64,000 nt of DNA from Pseudarthrobacter sulfonivorans (GTDB lineage: Bacteria > Actinomycetota > Actinomycetes > Actinomycetales > Micrococcaceae). The position numbers were made by a program, and so were the translations under genes. The stretch lies in contig NZ_JANFCZ010000016.1 in assembly GCF_024391045.1 (NCBI RefSeq), positions 29,341 through 93,340 on the forward strand, written 5' to 3'. Numbering within the stretch: position 1 is the stretch's first letter; each line of letters begins with the position of its first letter. Positions 33,630 through 41,829 of the stretch are shown here, in pieces. The notes under the pieces were generated by a model, which did no database searches, was not told the origin of the DNA, and worked only from the letters and a program-made list of their open reading frames with translations.

Positions 33630-34262
33630 ATGAGCGCCGACAAGTCCACGAGCTGGTCCTATGCAGAAGATCTGCCCGCCGAGGACGAGGTCATGCTGCG
33701 TGCCCGGGAGCGTTCCTTCGAACTGGGTGTTACCCCCATCGGGACGGGCGTTGGCGCGGTCCTGACCGTGCTCGCTGCCGGGTCCAAGGCCCAGACCGCG
33801 GTGGAGATCGGAACGGGGGCCGGCGTCTCCGGGGTCTGCATCCTGCGCGGCCTTGGTCCGCACGCGGTACTCACCACCATCGACGTGGATGTGGAGCACC
33901 TGAAGGCCGCACGGGAGGCGTTTTCGGAGGCCGGCAGCCCGGCCAACCGTACCCGGACCATCTCCGGCCGTGCGGGCGATGTCCTGCCGCGCCTCACCGA
34001 TGCCGCCTATGACCTGGTGTTTATCGACGCCGACAAGCCCGGCCTGCCCGGTTACGTGGAGCAGGCCACCCGGCTCCTGAAGGCCGGCGGACTGCTGATC
34101 ATCAACGACGCCCTGGACAAGGACCGGGTGGCCAACCCTGCCGCCCGGGATGCCAATACGGTGGTGTTGCGCCAGGTGGGGAAGGCAATTCGCGACGACG
34201 ACAGGCTCGCCTCAGCGATGCTGCCCACCGGAAGCGGCCTGCTGGTCGCCGTCAAGAAATAG
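33630..34262 (+). CDS. SAM-dependent O-methyltransferase (family 3)
   Basis: A 210-residue catechol-O-methyltransferase-like enzyme: AVEIGTGAGVSGVCILRGL (SAM motif I), LTTIDVDVEHLKAAREAF, YDLVFIDADKPGLPGYVEQA with the metal-binding aspartates, and GGLLIINDAL. Substrate unknown. It is divergent from sigE, an arrangement I recall for mycobacterial Rv1220c/sigE, so it may be linked to envelope stress. ATG 33630 is preceded by a modest AAAG site; TAGGCT/TACTAG sequences at 33584-33596 are promoter candidates. Confidence 0.92.
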   Translation: MSADKSTSWSYAEDLPAEDEVMLRARERSFELGVTPIGTGVGAVLTVLAAGSKAQTAVEIGTGAGVSGVCILRGLGPHAVLTTIDVDVEHLKAAREAFSEAGSPANRTRTISGRAGDVLPRLTDAAYDLVFIDADKPGLPGYVEQATRLLKAGGLLIINDALDKDRVANPAARDANTVVLRQVGKAIRDDDRLASAMLPTGSGLLVAVKK

Positions 34263-34298
34263 GACAGGGCCCGCAGCCTGTAGCCGCGCACCCTGTCC
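34262..34298. terminator. Hairpin between convergent O-methyltransferase and DUF3117 genes
   Basis: GGACAGGG (34262-34269) pairs with CCCTGTCC (34291-34298) across a 21-nt loop; placed where both convergent genes end. Confidence 0.5.
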
Positions 34299-34321
34299 CA
34301 CTGGATTTTCCGGTCCCGAAG

Positions 34322-34489
34322 TTATTCGGTAACGCCCACGAGGCATTCCTTAAGGTTGGCCGCCTCCGCAGCGTTCAGTTCCACCACAAGCCGTCCGCCG
34401 CCTTCGAGCGGTACGCGCATGATCAGGCTGCGGCCCTCCTTGGTGACTTCCATAGGGCCGTCGCCCGTGCGTGGTTTCATAGCCGCCAT
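34322..34489 (-). CDS. DUF3117 small conserved protein
   Basis: A 55-residue actinobacterial protein (MAAMKPRTGDGPMEVTKEGR, then MRVPLEGGGRLVVELNAAEA). The family is highly conserved but of unknown function. The start ATG 34489 is preferred over ATG 34507, because the latter begins ATGGAGGGG and contains the ribosome-binding site for the former. It converges with the O-methyltransferase. The ~230 bp upstream (34490-34722) hold no gene that I can see. Confidence 0.9.
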   Translation of the reverse strand: MAAMKPRTGDGPMEVTKEGRSLIMRVPLEGGGRLVVELNAAEAANLKECLVGVTE

Positions 34490-34722
34490 GAGGAATTTCC
34501 CCTCCATTTAGTCCCAGGACATAGCAGCCCGGGCGGGCTGTGTCCGCATGGTCAAATCAAGCCGCCGTGGCGGCCCGTACTGATGCCGCCATTGCTGAAC
34601 ATTTTGAATCCTGTTGTCCCTGCTTACTCCCTATTATCCTGTAATTACCCGCACGTAGCTAATCGATGGACATTTGCGGCCGCGTCGGATTCCCTGAGCT
34701 GCGGGCCCGGTGCAGTGGACCG

Positions 34723-35970
34723 TCACGGCGGATAATCGCCGCCGCCCGGAAGCTGCGCCCACGCCCACAGCCAGACGATCCACACGACCTGGAGCAGGAC
34801 AAACATCACCACGACTGTGCCGCGGAACGCCCGCGAGCGGGACACCAGCGCTGCCCCGAGCGCCAGCGGAAACAACGGAAGGAGCATCCGGAAGGTGCTG
34901 GTCTGCGGGTGCAGGAACAGCAGCAGGTACCCCATGTAGCAGGCGCACCACAGGCGCAGCTCCGGGCCAAGCCGCACCACCGGTTTGGTGAACAGCAGGA
35001 GCGCAAAGAGGCCCGCGAAGAGGAACGGGGCCAGGATGCCCAGGACCGGGCCGAAAAGGTCCACGCCGGTGTCAAACCACGGCTTGAAGGGCACCAGGTC
35101 CTGCCCCCGCCACACCGTTTCGGTCTTGGTGTAGGCCGCGATGTCGCCGGTGGAAATCCAGGCCGCCACCGGCCACGACAAGGCGGCGGCGCTGCACACG
35201 GCGGTGAGGCCGGCCAGGGAAACCAGTTCGCGAACGCTATGGGATCCTGCCGCCCCGGTTCGGACCCGGTGCGCCGCCCTGGCGATCAGGAGGATTCCCA
35301 GCATGGCTGCCAACGGGACGCCCACCGGGCGGGAAAGGCACAGGAGCACCACTGCCGGCATGGCCCACAGATAGTGCTGCCGGAGCACCAGCAACAGTGT
35401 GGTGGCCAGCAGGAAGATGGTGAGGGGTTCGGCATAGGGGACCTGCAAGATGGCCGAGACGGGAAAAGTCGCGAAAAACGCCGTTCCCCACATCGCCGTA
35501 GCGTGCGGTGCCTTGTGCCTGAACAGGCAATACACGGCCAGGGCGGCACCAAGTCCGGACACCATGGCCACCACCGTCAGCGCCGCGGCCGGGCTGGCTC
35601 CCGTCAGGCCTGCCAGCCCGCGGCCGAGGGCAGGGAAGAGCGGGTAGAAGGCCCATCCGTTTTCCTGCACGTTGCCCGCGCCGTCCGTGGGCAGGGTGGA
35701 GGGGTATCCGTTAGTGATGATCCGGGCGTACCAGCGGGCATCCCAGATGTTGATGAAGTTCCAGTAATCAGGGTTGGGGGGAAACCAGGGATTTGGTCCC
35801 TGGTGCCGGGCGGCGGCGATAAAGATGCAGGCACTGACCAGGCGGGCCGCGATGTAAAGGGCTGCTACCTGCAGCCACCACGGCCAGCCGCGGACGGCAC
35901 CCGTGGCGCGGGCGCCAAGGGCGGTGAGGGACGCCGTCGGGCCTGTCCTGTCACCGGTTCGAGTGCTCAA
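34723..35970 (-). CDS. Polytopic mannosyltransferase-like membrane protein (PIG-V/GT-C type)
   Basis: A 415-residue integral membrane protein with about ten hydrophobic helices. The first large extracytoplasmic loop has NIWDARWYARIITNGYPS, resembling the catalytic Trp-Asp motif of PIG-V-like GT-C mannosyltransferases that use polyprenyl-phosphate mannose; VQENGWAFYPLFPALGR follows as in that family. Likely role is mannosylation of a lipid or wall glycan on the outer face of the membrane, which is inferred. Its start overlaps the end of the DivIVA-like gene by 4 bp; last gene of a LOG-DivIVA-mannosyltransferase operon. Confidence 0.82.
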   Translation of the reverse strand: MSTRTGDRTGPTASLTALGARATGAVRGWPWWLQVAALYIAARLVSACIFIAAARHQGPNPWFPPNPDYWNFINIWDARWYARIITNGYPSTLPTDGAGNVQENGWAFYPLFPALGRGLAGLTGASPAAALTVVAMVSGLGAALAVYCLFRHKAPHATAMWGTAFFATFPVSAILQVPYAEPLTIFLLATTLLLVLRQHYLWAMPAVVLLCLSRPVGVPLAAMLGILLIARAAHRVRTGAAGSHSVRELVSLAGLTAVCSAAALSWPVAAWISTGDIAAYTKTETVWRGQDLVPFKPWFDTGVDLFGPVLGILAPFLFAGLFALLLFTKPVVRLGPELRLWCACYMGYLLLFLHPQTSTFRMLLPLFPLALGAALVSRSRAFRGTVVVMFVLLQVVWIVWLWAWAQLPGGGDYPP

Positions 35971-36386
35971 GTGCCGGTCTCCGGCGGCGCCGCCCGTTCG
36001 GCTTCCAGCAGCCTGGTCCGGAGCTCTCCCAGTTCCGCGTCTTTGGCTGCCAGTTGGTCGCGCAGTTCGTCGAGGACCTGGTCCACCTGGTCCATCCGGT
36101 AGCCGCGGAGACCCAGGGAGAACCTGATGTGATCGACGTCCGCCGGTGCGGCTTCCGCCGGCAACAACACCGGCGGAAGGTTGGCCGGGGGCTGGGCGAA
36201 CCCGGCGTAGAGCAGTCCCGCCGCCGGAGAGTCTTCGTCCGCGGGGGCGGCGGCGGAATTGATGCCACGGCCCGGGTTACGGCGGACACGGCTCAGGATG
36301 CCGCGGGAACCACCGGTGCCGGCCCACAGGGCGGCGCCGATGAGCACAACGGCGAGGAAGACGAGGAAAAAACTCACAGCACCCAT
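35967..36386 (-). CDS. Membrane-anchored DivIVA-domain protein
   Basis: A 139-residue protein with an N-terminal transmembrane helix (FFLVFLAVVLIGAALWAG), a ~50-residue variable linker, and then a DivIVA-like core: HIRFSLGLRGYRMDQVDQVL followed by a coiled coil (DELRDQLAAKDAELGELRTRLLEAE). Canonical DivIVA binds curved membrane by its own N-terminus; here a transmembrane helix replaces that. It may act as a small scaffold for cell-envelope synthesis at poles or septa, consistent with the coupled mannosyltransferase gene. It begins 23 bp after the LOG gene. Confidence 0.85.
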   Translation of the reverse strand: MGAVSFFLVFLAVVLIGAALWAGTGGSRGILSRVRRNPGRGINSAAAPADEDSPAAGLLYAGFAQPPANLPPVLLPAEAAPADVDHIRFSLGLRGYRMDQVDQVLDELRDQLAAKDAELGELRTRLLEAERAAPPETGT

Positions 36387-36409
36387 CGTGCCAGATCCGG
36401 GCGACCCGG

Positions 36410-37195
36410 CTATTCGGGCCGCTGGTCCCCGTTGGTTGAGGGCGCCCGGACCGTGCCGTGCAGCACACGCTCCACAGCCTCGGCGGGATCGTCCACCACC
36501 TGGATCAGGTCCAGGTCCTTTTCGGAAACCATCCCTTCAGCTACCAGCGTGCCGCGGATCCATTCGATCATCGGCCCCCAGAAGTCAACGCCCAGGAGCA
36601 CGATCGGGAACGACGTCACTTTCCGGGTCTGGACCAGGACCATCGCCTCAAACAGTTCGTCCAGGGTTCCCAGTCCGCCGGGGAGGACAATAAAGCCTTG
36701 GGCGTATTTGACGAACATGGTCTTCCGCGCAAAGAAATAGCGGAAGTTGATGCCGAGGTCCACCCACTGGTTCAGGCCCTGTTCGAAGGGCAGTTCGATG
36801 CCCAAGCCAACAGAGACGCCGTTTCCTTCCACGGTGCCGCGGTTGGCGGCTTCCATGGAGCCCGGCCCGCCGCCGGTAATGACCGCCACGCCGGCGGTTG
36901 CGAGGTGCCGCCCCACCGCCATGCCCATTTCGTAGAACGGGCTCCCCGGTTTGGTGCGCGCAGACCCGAACACGCTCACGGCCGGCCCCAGGTCAGCGAG
37001 CGCTCCGAAACCCTCGACGAATTCGCTTTGGATCCGCAGCACCCGCCACGGATCAGAATGGACGAACTGCCCGGCGCCCTTGGTATCGAGCAGATGCTGA
37101 TCGGACATTTCCACAGCTGCCTGCTTGCGGCGTAGTTCGAGGGGACCCTTACGGCGCGGCTGAGTGGATTTTGCCGGATCTGCGTTGATGCTCAT
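36410..37195 (-). CDS. LOG-family nucleotide 5'-monophosphate phosphoribohydrolase
   Basis: A 261-residue protein of the TIGR00730/LOG family with GGGPGSMEAANRG and the catalytic FIVLPGGLGTLDELFEAM (PGGxGTxxE). Family members cleave the N-glycosidic bond of nucleotide monophosphates, originally cytokinin nucleotides in plants; the bacterial substrate is often unknown. An N-terminal ~35-residue basic extension (RRKGPLELRRKQ) is present as in other actinobacteria. The ATG 37195 has TAGCCT 6 nt upstream, so its operon is probably leaderless. The conserved position beside dap genes parallels mycobacteria. Confidence 0.9.
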   Translation of the reverse strand: MSINADPAKSTQPRRKGPLELRRKQAAVEMSDQHLLDTKGAGQFVHSDPWRVLRIQSEFVEGFGALADLGPAVSVFGSARTKPGSPFYEMGMAVGRHLATAGVAVITGGGPGSMEAANRGTVEGNGVSVGLGIELPFEQGLNQWVDLGINFRYFFARKTMFVKYAQGFIVLPGGLGTLDELFEAMVLVQTRKVTSFPIVLLGVDFWGPMIEWIRGTLVAEGMVSEKDLDLIQVVDDPAEAVERVLHGTVRAPSTNGDQRPE

Positions 37196-37201
37196 CCCCC
37201 T

Positions 37202-37207
37202 AGGCTA
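37202..37207 (-). promoter_or_regulatory. Candidate -10 of the LOG operon
   Basis: Minus-strand TAGCCT lies 6 nt (AGGGGG) before ATG 37195. Confidence 0.55.
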
Positions 37208-37299
37208 GTGCCCCCGTGCCGTGCCGGCGGCAGGTATCTCTTGAATCACGATTCAGCGGGAACATGGCGTGATTCCCGTCATAGGCGGTCTTTGTTCGC

Positions 37300-37305
37300 T
37301 AGATT
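37300..37305 (+). promoter_or_regulatory. Candidate -10 of gluA
   Basis: TAGATT lies 6 nt (CTTCTT) before ATG 37312; no Shine-Dalgarno sequence, so the amino-acid importer operon probably starts leaderless. Confidence 0.55.
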
Positions 37306-37311
37306 CTTCTT

Positions 37312-38067
37312 ATGACTACTCATGTGCCCGGCGACGCGCTCGTCTCCCTGAACGGTGTGAATAAGCATTATGGTCAGCTGCACGTTCTGAAGGACATCAA
37401 TCTCCAGGTCAAGAAGGGCGAAGTGGTTGTTGTCATCGGGCCCTCAGGCTCGGGCAAGTCCACGCTGTGCCGTGCCATCAACCGGCTGGAAACGATTGAA
37501 GGCGGCACCATCAGCATTGACGGCAAGGTGCTCCCGGACGAAGGCAAGGAGCTTGCCAGGCTGCGGGCCGACGTCGGCATGGTGTTTCAGTCCTTTAATC
37601 TGTTCGCCCACAAGACAATCCTTGAGAACGTCACCTTGGGACTGATCAAGGTCAGGGGCACGCCGAAGGCGCAGGCGGACAAAGAGGCCATGGCGTTGTT
37701 GGAACGTGTCGGGGTTGGCGCGCAGGCTCCCAAACTGCCGGCACAGCTTTCCGGCGGCCAGCAGCAGCGCGTGGCCATTGCCCGCGCCCTGGCCATGAAA
37801 CCCAAGGTCATGCTCTTCGACGAGCCCACGTCTGCCTTGGACCCCGAGATGATCAATGAAGTCTTGGACGTCATGGTCCAGTTGGCCAAGGAAGGCATGA
37901 CCATGGTTGTGGTCACCCACGAAATGGGCTTCGCCCGGAAGGCTGCTGACCGTGTGGTCTTCATGGCGGACGGTCAGATCGTGGAGGACGCCAAGCCCGA
38001 GGAGTTCTTCACCAATCCCCAAAGCAACCGGGCCAAAGACTTCCTGTCCAAGCTCCTCACCCACTGA
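37312..38067 (+). CDS. gluA: Polar amino-acid (glutamate-type) ABC transporter ATPase
   Basis: A 251-residue ATPase of the PAAT importer family: Walker [11 protein letters not shown]-loop [13 protein letters not shown], signature [15 protein letters not shown], Walker [16 protein letters not shown] and the switch His in VVVTHEMGF. Followed by a binding lipoprotein and two permeases in the order of corynebacterial gluABCD, which supports glutamate or a related amino acid as substrate. The gene symbol rests on that order. Confidence 0.92.
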   Translation: MTTHVPGDALVSLNGVNKHYGQLHVLKDINLQVKKGEVVVVIGPSGSGKSTLCRAINRLETIEGGTISIDGKVLPDEGKELARLRADVGMVFQSFNLFAHKTILENVTLGLIKVRGTPKAQADKEAMALLERVGVGAQAPKLPAQLSGGQQQRVAIARALAMKPKVMLFDEPTSALDPEMINEVLDVMVQLAKEGMTMVVVTHEMGFARKAADRVVFMADGQIVEDAKPEEFFTNPQSNRAKDFLSKLLTH

Positions 38068-38122
38068 CAGCTTCACCCACGCACCCGGCCGCTTACCGGC
38101 GGCCACCAATGAAAGGTACCTG

Positions 38123-39022
38123 ATGAAGACATTTTCACTCCGGAAGAGGCCGATGCTGCTGGCAGCAACTGCGGCTTTGGCGCTCGGACTCAGCGCCTGT
38201 GGCGGAACCGGCGGCGGTACTTCCCCCTCGGGCGCGGACGAAGCTCCCTACAAGGTCGCCGACAACGTCTCAATCACCGGCAGCCCGACGTTTGACACCA
38301 TTAAGTCCAGCGGCAAGGTACGCATCGGCGTCAAGCAGGACCAGCCCGGGCTGGGCTTCAAGGACGCAGCAACCGGCGAATACTCCGGATTCGATATTGA
38401 AATCGCGCAGTGGATCGCAGCCTCCCTCGGACTCGCCAAGGACAAGATCGAGTTCAAGCCGATTCCCTCGGCAAACCGCGAGTCTGCCATCACCAACGGT
38501 GACATCGACTACTACGTCGGCACGTACTCCATCACTGACAAGCGCAAACAGTTGATCGACTTCGCCGGGCCGTACTTTGTCACCGGGCAGGGTCTCCTGG
38601 TCAAGAAGGACAACTCAACCATCAAGACCGAAAAGGATCTCTCAGGCAAGAACGTTTGTTCTGCCACGGGATCCACGCCCATTCAGAACATCAAGGCGAA
38701 CTTCCCGGACACGAAGACCACTGAGTTTGACACTTACTCGCAGTGCGTCGAGGCCCTCAAGAGCGGCCAGGTTGACGCGGTCACCACGGACCAGGCCATC
38801 CTGCTCGGCTACGCCGCCCAGGAACCTGACAACCTGAAGGTAGTGGGCGAACCGTTCACCACCGAAAAGTACGGTGTGGGACTCAAGAAGGGCGATACCG
38901 CCCTTCGCCAGTTCATCAATAAGACGCTCACCGACGGCGGTTCGGTCTGGCAGAAGATCTACGACAAGACCCTCGGCCAGTCGGGCACCAAAGTCCAGCA
39001 GCCCGCAGTAGATAACTACTAA
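38123..39022 (+). CDS. gluB: Amino-acid-binding lipoprotein of the glutamate-type importer
   Basis: A 299-residue family-3 solute-binding lipoprotein. Start ATG 38123 (MKTFSLRKRPML) follows a GAAAGG site; an upstream open frame overlaps gluA out of register. Lipobox LSAC at about residue 24. Binding-domain landmarks are RIGVKQDQPGLGFKDAATGEYSGFDIEIA, FKPIPSANRESAI and DYYVGTYSITDKRKQLIDFAGPY. It is followed by a 13-bp hairpin before the permeases, likely setting higher expression of the binding protein. Confidence 0.94.
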   Translation: MKTFSLRKRPMLLAATAALALGLSACGGTGGGTSPSGADEAPYKVADNVSITGSPTFDTIKSSGKVRIGVKQDQPGLGFKDAATGEYSGFDIEIAQWIAASLGLAKDKIEFKPIPSANRESAITNGDIDYYVGTYSITDKRKQLIDFAGPYFVTGQGLLVKKDNSTIKTEKDLSGKNVCSATGSTPIQNIKANFPDTKTTEFDTYSQCVEALKSGQVDAVTTDQAILLGYAAQEPDNLKVVGEPFTTEKYGVGLKKGDTALRQFINKTLTDGGSVWQKIYDKTLGQSGTKVQQPAVDNY

Positions 39023-39028
39023 ACCAAC

Positions 39029-39059
39029 GTTGTGGGGCGGCCATTGCGCCGCCCCACAA
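39029..39059 (+). terminator. Intercistronic hairpin between gluB and gluC
   Basis: A perfect 13-bp stem (GTTGTGGGGCGGC, 39029-39041, with 39048-39060) and a 6-nt loop. With no T-tract and permeases just downstream it probably stabilises the gluAB message or partly terminates. It also covers the earliest possible gluC start (39032), arguing for GTG 39083. Confidence 0.8.
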
Positions 39060-39082
39060 CACCTGCTGAAAGCGACGATTCT

Positions 39083-39730
39083 GTGAATACGCTGCTGAAT
39101 AACTCTGATCTCTTCATCACGGGGTTTCGGAATACGCTCATACTGTTTTTCTTCTCGGCGATCTTTGCCATGATTCTCGGCACCATTGTGGCCAGCCTCC
39201 GGGTCTCGCCGGTTCCGGCCATGCGGGCCGTGGCCACCGCGTACGTCAACATCGTGCGCAATACCCCGTTGACTCTGGTGCTCTTCTTCTTCGCCCTCGG
39301 CTACCCCAAGCTCGGACTCGTCCCCATCGACTTCACGACGGCGGCCATCATCGGCTTGAGCCTCTACACAGCCACCTACGTGGCAGAAGCAGTCCGGTCC
39401 GGAATCAACACCGTGCCGGTGGGTCAGGCCGAGGCCGCCCGCGCCATCGGGCTCCCCTTCACTCAGACCCTGACCCTGGTGATCCTGCCCCAGGCGTTCC
39501 GGGCAGTGATTCCGCCGATGTTCAGTGTCTTCATCGCGCTGCTCAAGAACACCACCGTCGCTGCAGGTTTTTCGGTCTTTGAAGCGGGCGCCATCCGGGC
39601 GAATCTTTCAGAACGCGGAGAGCCTGCCCTGACCGGGCTGCTCTGGGTCGCCTTGGTCTTTATCATCCTCGTATTCATGCTTTCCGCGCTTCAGCGAAAA
39701 CTTGAACAGAAGTGGAAGGTCACCCGATGA
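39083..39730 (+). CDS. gluC: Amino-acid ABC transporter permease
   Basis: Membrane permease with four to five helices. Start at GTG 39083 (VNTLLNNSDLFITGF), 215 residues; the in-frame start at 39032 lies inside a stable hairpin. HisM-type features are present: a long first helix (NTLILFFFSAIFAMILGTIVA), NIVRNTPLTLVLFFF and the EAA-like loop VGQAEAARAIGLPFTQTLTLVILPQ. Its stop overlaps gluD by 4 bp (ATGA). Confidence 0.9.
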   Translation: MNTLLNNSDLFITGFRNTLILFFFSAIFAMILGTIVASLRVSPVPAMRAVATAYVNIVRNTPLTLVLFFFALGYPKLGLVPIDFTTAAIIGLSLYTATYVAEAVRSGINTVPVGQAEAARAIGLPFTQTLTLVILPQAFRAVIPPMFSVFIALLKNTTVAAGFSVFEAGAIRANLSERGEPALTGLLWVALVFIILVFMLSALQRKLEQKWKVTR

Positions 39731-40578
39731 GCTCCGTTCTCTTCGACGCCCCCGGCCCGAAAGCCCGGACACGCTACCGGCTGCTCGGTGTTCTCACTGC
39801 GTTGGTGATCCTGCTGATAATCGGCTTCGTGATCCTGCGCTTCGCCGAAAGCGGCCAGTTTGACGCCAAGAAGTGGCAAATATTTACGTTCCCGCTGGTG
39901 CAGCAGACCATCGCCCAGTCCGTGGGTGCCACGTTGTCCGCGTTCGCCACCGCAGCTGTTCTGAGCCTGGTCCTCGGCATTCTGCTGGCTTTCGGGCGCC
40001 TGTCGGACCGCAAATGGATCAGCCTGCCCTGTTACGGGTTTACGGAGCTGTTCCGCGCGGTGCCGCTACTGATCCTGATGATGATTTTCTATTACGGCCT
40101 GCCCACAGTGGGCGTCCAGGGGATCACACCATTTACCGCTGTAGTGGCCGGTCTGGTCCTCTACAACGGCTCCGTCCTGGCCGAGGTATTCCGCGCGGGC
40201 ATTGAGTCACTGCCGCGAGGGCAGAGCGAAGCTGGCTATGCCATCGGTCTCCCCAAGAGCGCTGTCATGACCAGCATCCTGCTCCCACAGGCCGTCCGGG
40301 CCATGCTCCCAGTGATCATCTCGCAGTTGGTGGTCATCCTTAAGGACACGGCTTTGGGCTTCATCGTTACCTACAACGAGATCCTGTTCCAGGCGAAATA
40401 CTTCGGCAGCCAGATCCAGTACGGCTCGCCGATCATCCCGGCCGCCATTGTCGCCGCCGTACTGTATGTGGGCATGTGCCTGATACTGGCCGCCTTTGCC
40501 AAATGGCTCGAGAAGCGGCTGTCGCGCAAACCCGGCGCGGCCGTTATTCCGGCGGCGGCTGTCCCGCAGGAGGTCTAG
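39727..40578 (+). CDS. gluD: Amino-acid ABC transporter permease
   Basis: Second permease, 283 residues from ATG 39727 (MSSVLFDAPGPKAR), chosen because of the ATGA overlap with gluC. One N-terminal helix (LLGVLTALVILLIIGFVIL) precedes the core; the EAA-like loop reads RGQSEAGYAIGLPKSAVMTSILLPQ. Operon closed by the terminator at 40593-40633. Confidence 0.92.
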   Translation: MSSVLFDAPGPKARTRYRLLGVLTALVILLIIGFVILRFAESGQFDAKKWQIFTFPLVQQTIAQSVGATLSAFATAAVLSLVLGILLAFGRLSDRKWISLPCYGFTELFRAVPLLILMMIFYYGLPTVGVQGITPFTAVVAGLVLYNGSVLAEVFRAGIESLPRGQSEAGYAIGLPKSAVMTSILLPQAVRAMLPVIISQLVVILKDTALGFIVTYNEILFQAKYFGSQIQYGSPIIPAAIVAAVLYVGMCLILAAFAKWLEKRLSRKPGAAVIPAAAVPQEV

Positions 40579-40592
40579 GGGCTGGAGTACAG

Positions 40593-40633
40593 AAGCAAAG
40601 GGCGCGGATCCTCAGGATCCGCGCCCTTTGCTT
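40593..40633. terminator. Terminator between gluD and convergent dapE
   Basis: A perfect 19-bp inverted repeat (40593-40611 with 40615-40633) with a 3-nt loop (TCA), flanked by AAG/CTT. It lies between two convergent genes and should serve both. Confidence 0.9.
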
Positions 40634-40641
40634 GCCCGTGC

Positions 40642-41778
40642 TTAGTTTGCGAGCCAGCTCCGGAGCGCCCGCAGGCATTCGCGAATGGCGTCGGCGTCGA
40701 CGTGCTCTTCATCCTTGTGGGCCAGCAGCGGATCGCCGGGGCCGAAGTTGACCGCCGGGATACCCAGTTCGCTGAAACGCGCGACGTCGGTCCAACCGTA
40801 TTTGGGTTTGGGCTCAGCGCCGACGGCGGCCACGAAGGACGCGGCGGCGGGGTGGTTAAGTCCGGGACGCGCGCCGGCGGCGGCGTCGGTGCGCACTACC
40901 TCGAAGCCCGCCAGAAGCTCGCGGACTACTGCCTCTGCCTGGTCGGGAGACTTGTCCGGAGCGAAGCGGTAATTTATTTCCACCACGCACCGGTCCGGAA
41001 TGACGTTTCCCGCGGTGCCGCCGTTGATCTTCACGGCATTGAGGCTCTCGCGGTAGTCGAGCCCGTCAACGTTGATGGTCTGCGGTTCGTAGGCGGCCAG
41101 CCGGGCGAGGATGGGCGCGGCGGCGTGGATGGCGTTGCTGCCCATCCAGGCCCGGGCGGAATGGGCGGCCTCCCCCACGGTGGTGGCCTCAAAGCGGCTG
41201 GTCCCGTTACAACCGCCCTCTACGGTGCCGTGTGTCGGTTCCAGGAGAATGGCAAAATCGCCGTCCAGGAGGTCGCCGTGGTTGCGGACCAGGCGGCCCA
41301 GTCCGCTCTTGACCGCTTCCACTTCTTCATGGTCATAGAAGACAAAGGTGACATCCCGCTTCGGCGAGGCACCGCCGTCGAACATTGTGGCCGCGAGCGC
41401 AAGCTGCACCGCGACTCCGCCCTTCATGTCGGTCGCTCCGCGCCCATAGAGGACGCCTTCCCCCGGGATGCCGGATTCCCACATCGAAGGGACGGTGCCC
41501 CGGGCACCATCGGTGGCGGGCAAAGGCACGGTGTCCAGGTGCCCGGCCAGGATGACACGTTCCGTCCGTCCCAGTTCGGTGCGGGCGATGATGGAGTCAC
41601 CGTCGCGGACCACGCGAAGCTGAGGAATCGCACGCAGGGCCACGTCGACGGCGTCGGCCAGTTCCCCCTCATTCCCGGACACACTGTTGATGTCCATCAG
41701 GGTGGCGGTGAGCACCGCGACATCCTGGCGGAGGTCCAAAGGATCGGTGGTCGGTTCTGGAGCGGTCTCGGCAGTCAC
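40642..41778 (-). CDS. dapE: Succinyl-diaminopimelate desuccinylase
   Basis: Zinc-dependent M20 hydrolase releasing LL-diaminopimelate for lysine and peptidoglycan. The 378-residue protein has the metal-ligand motifs [43 protein letters not shown] with the catalytic Glu, and a C-terminal HKDEEHVD with the last His ligand. The lid domain begins near [27 protein letters not shown] start at 41778 with TAGACT 6 nt upstream. Divergent from dapD, so two sequential succinylase-branch enzymes share a 51-bp promoter region. Confidence 0.94.
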   Translation of the reverse strand: MTAETAPEPTTDPLDLRQDVAVLTATLMDINSVSGNEGELADAVDVALRAIPQLRVVRDGDSIIARTELGRTERVILAGHLDTVPLPATDGARGTVPSMWESGIPGEGVLYGRGATDMKGGVAVQLALAATMFDGGASPKRDVTFVFYDHEEVEAVKSGLGRLVRNHGDLLDGDFAILLEPTHGTVEGGCNGTSRFEATTVGEAAHSARAWMGSNAIHAAAPILARLAAYEPQTINVDGLDYRESLNAVKINGGTAGNVIPDRCVVEINYRFAPDKSPDQAEAVVRELLAGFEVVRTDAAAGARPGLNHPAAASFVAAVGAEPKPKYGWTDVARFSELGIPAVNFGPGDPLLAHKDEEHVDADAIRECLRALRSWLAN

Positions 41779-41784
41779 GTTGCC

Positions 41785-41790
41785 AGTCTA
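41785..41790 (-). promoter_or_regulatory. Candidate -10 of dapE
   Basis: Minus-strand TAGACT lies 6 nt (GGCAAC) before GTG 41778. The dapD -10, the same hexamer on the other strand, is only 26 bp away, so the two polymerase sites overlap and may compete. Confidence 0.6.
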
Positions 41791-41816
41791 GTTCGAACCG
41801 CGCGCCCGCCTCTCGC

Positions 41817-41822
41817 TAGACT
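41817..41822 (+). promoter_or_regulatory. Candidate -10 of dapD
   Basis: TAGACT lies 7 nt (GGGGGGC) before ATG 41830, predicting a leaderless dapD mRNA. Confidence 0.6.
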
Positions 41823-41829
41823 GGGGGGC

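Noticed and set aside
40702..41829. Long upstream extension of dapD
   Set aside because: Antisense to dapE; the TAGACT -10 at 41817 and ATG 41830 define the true start.
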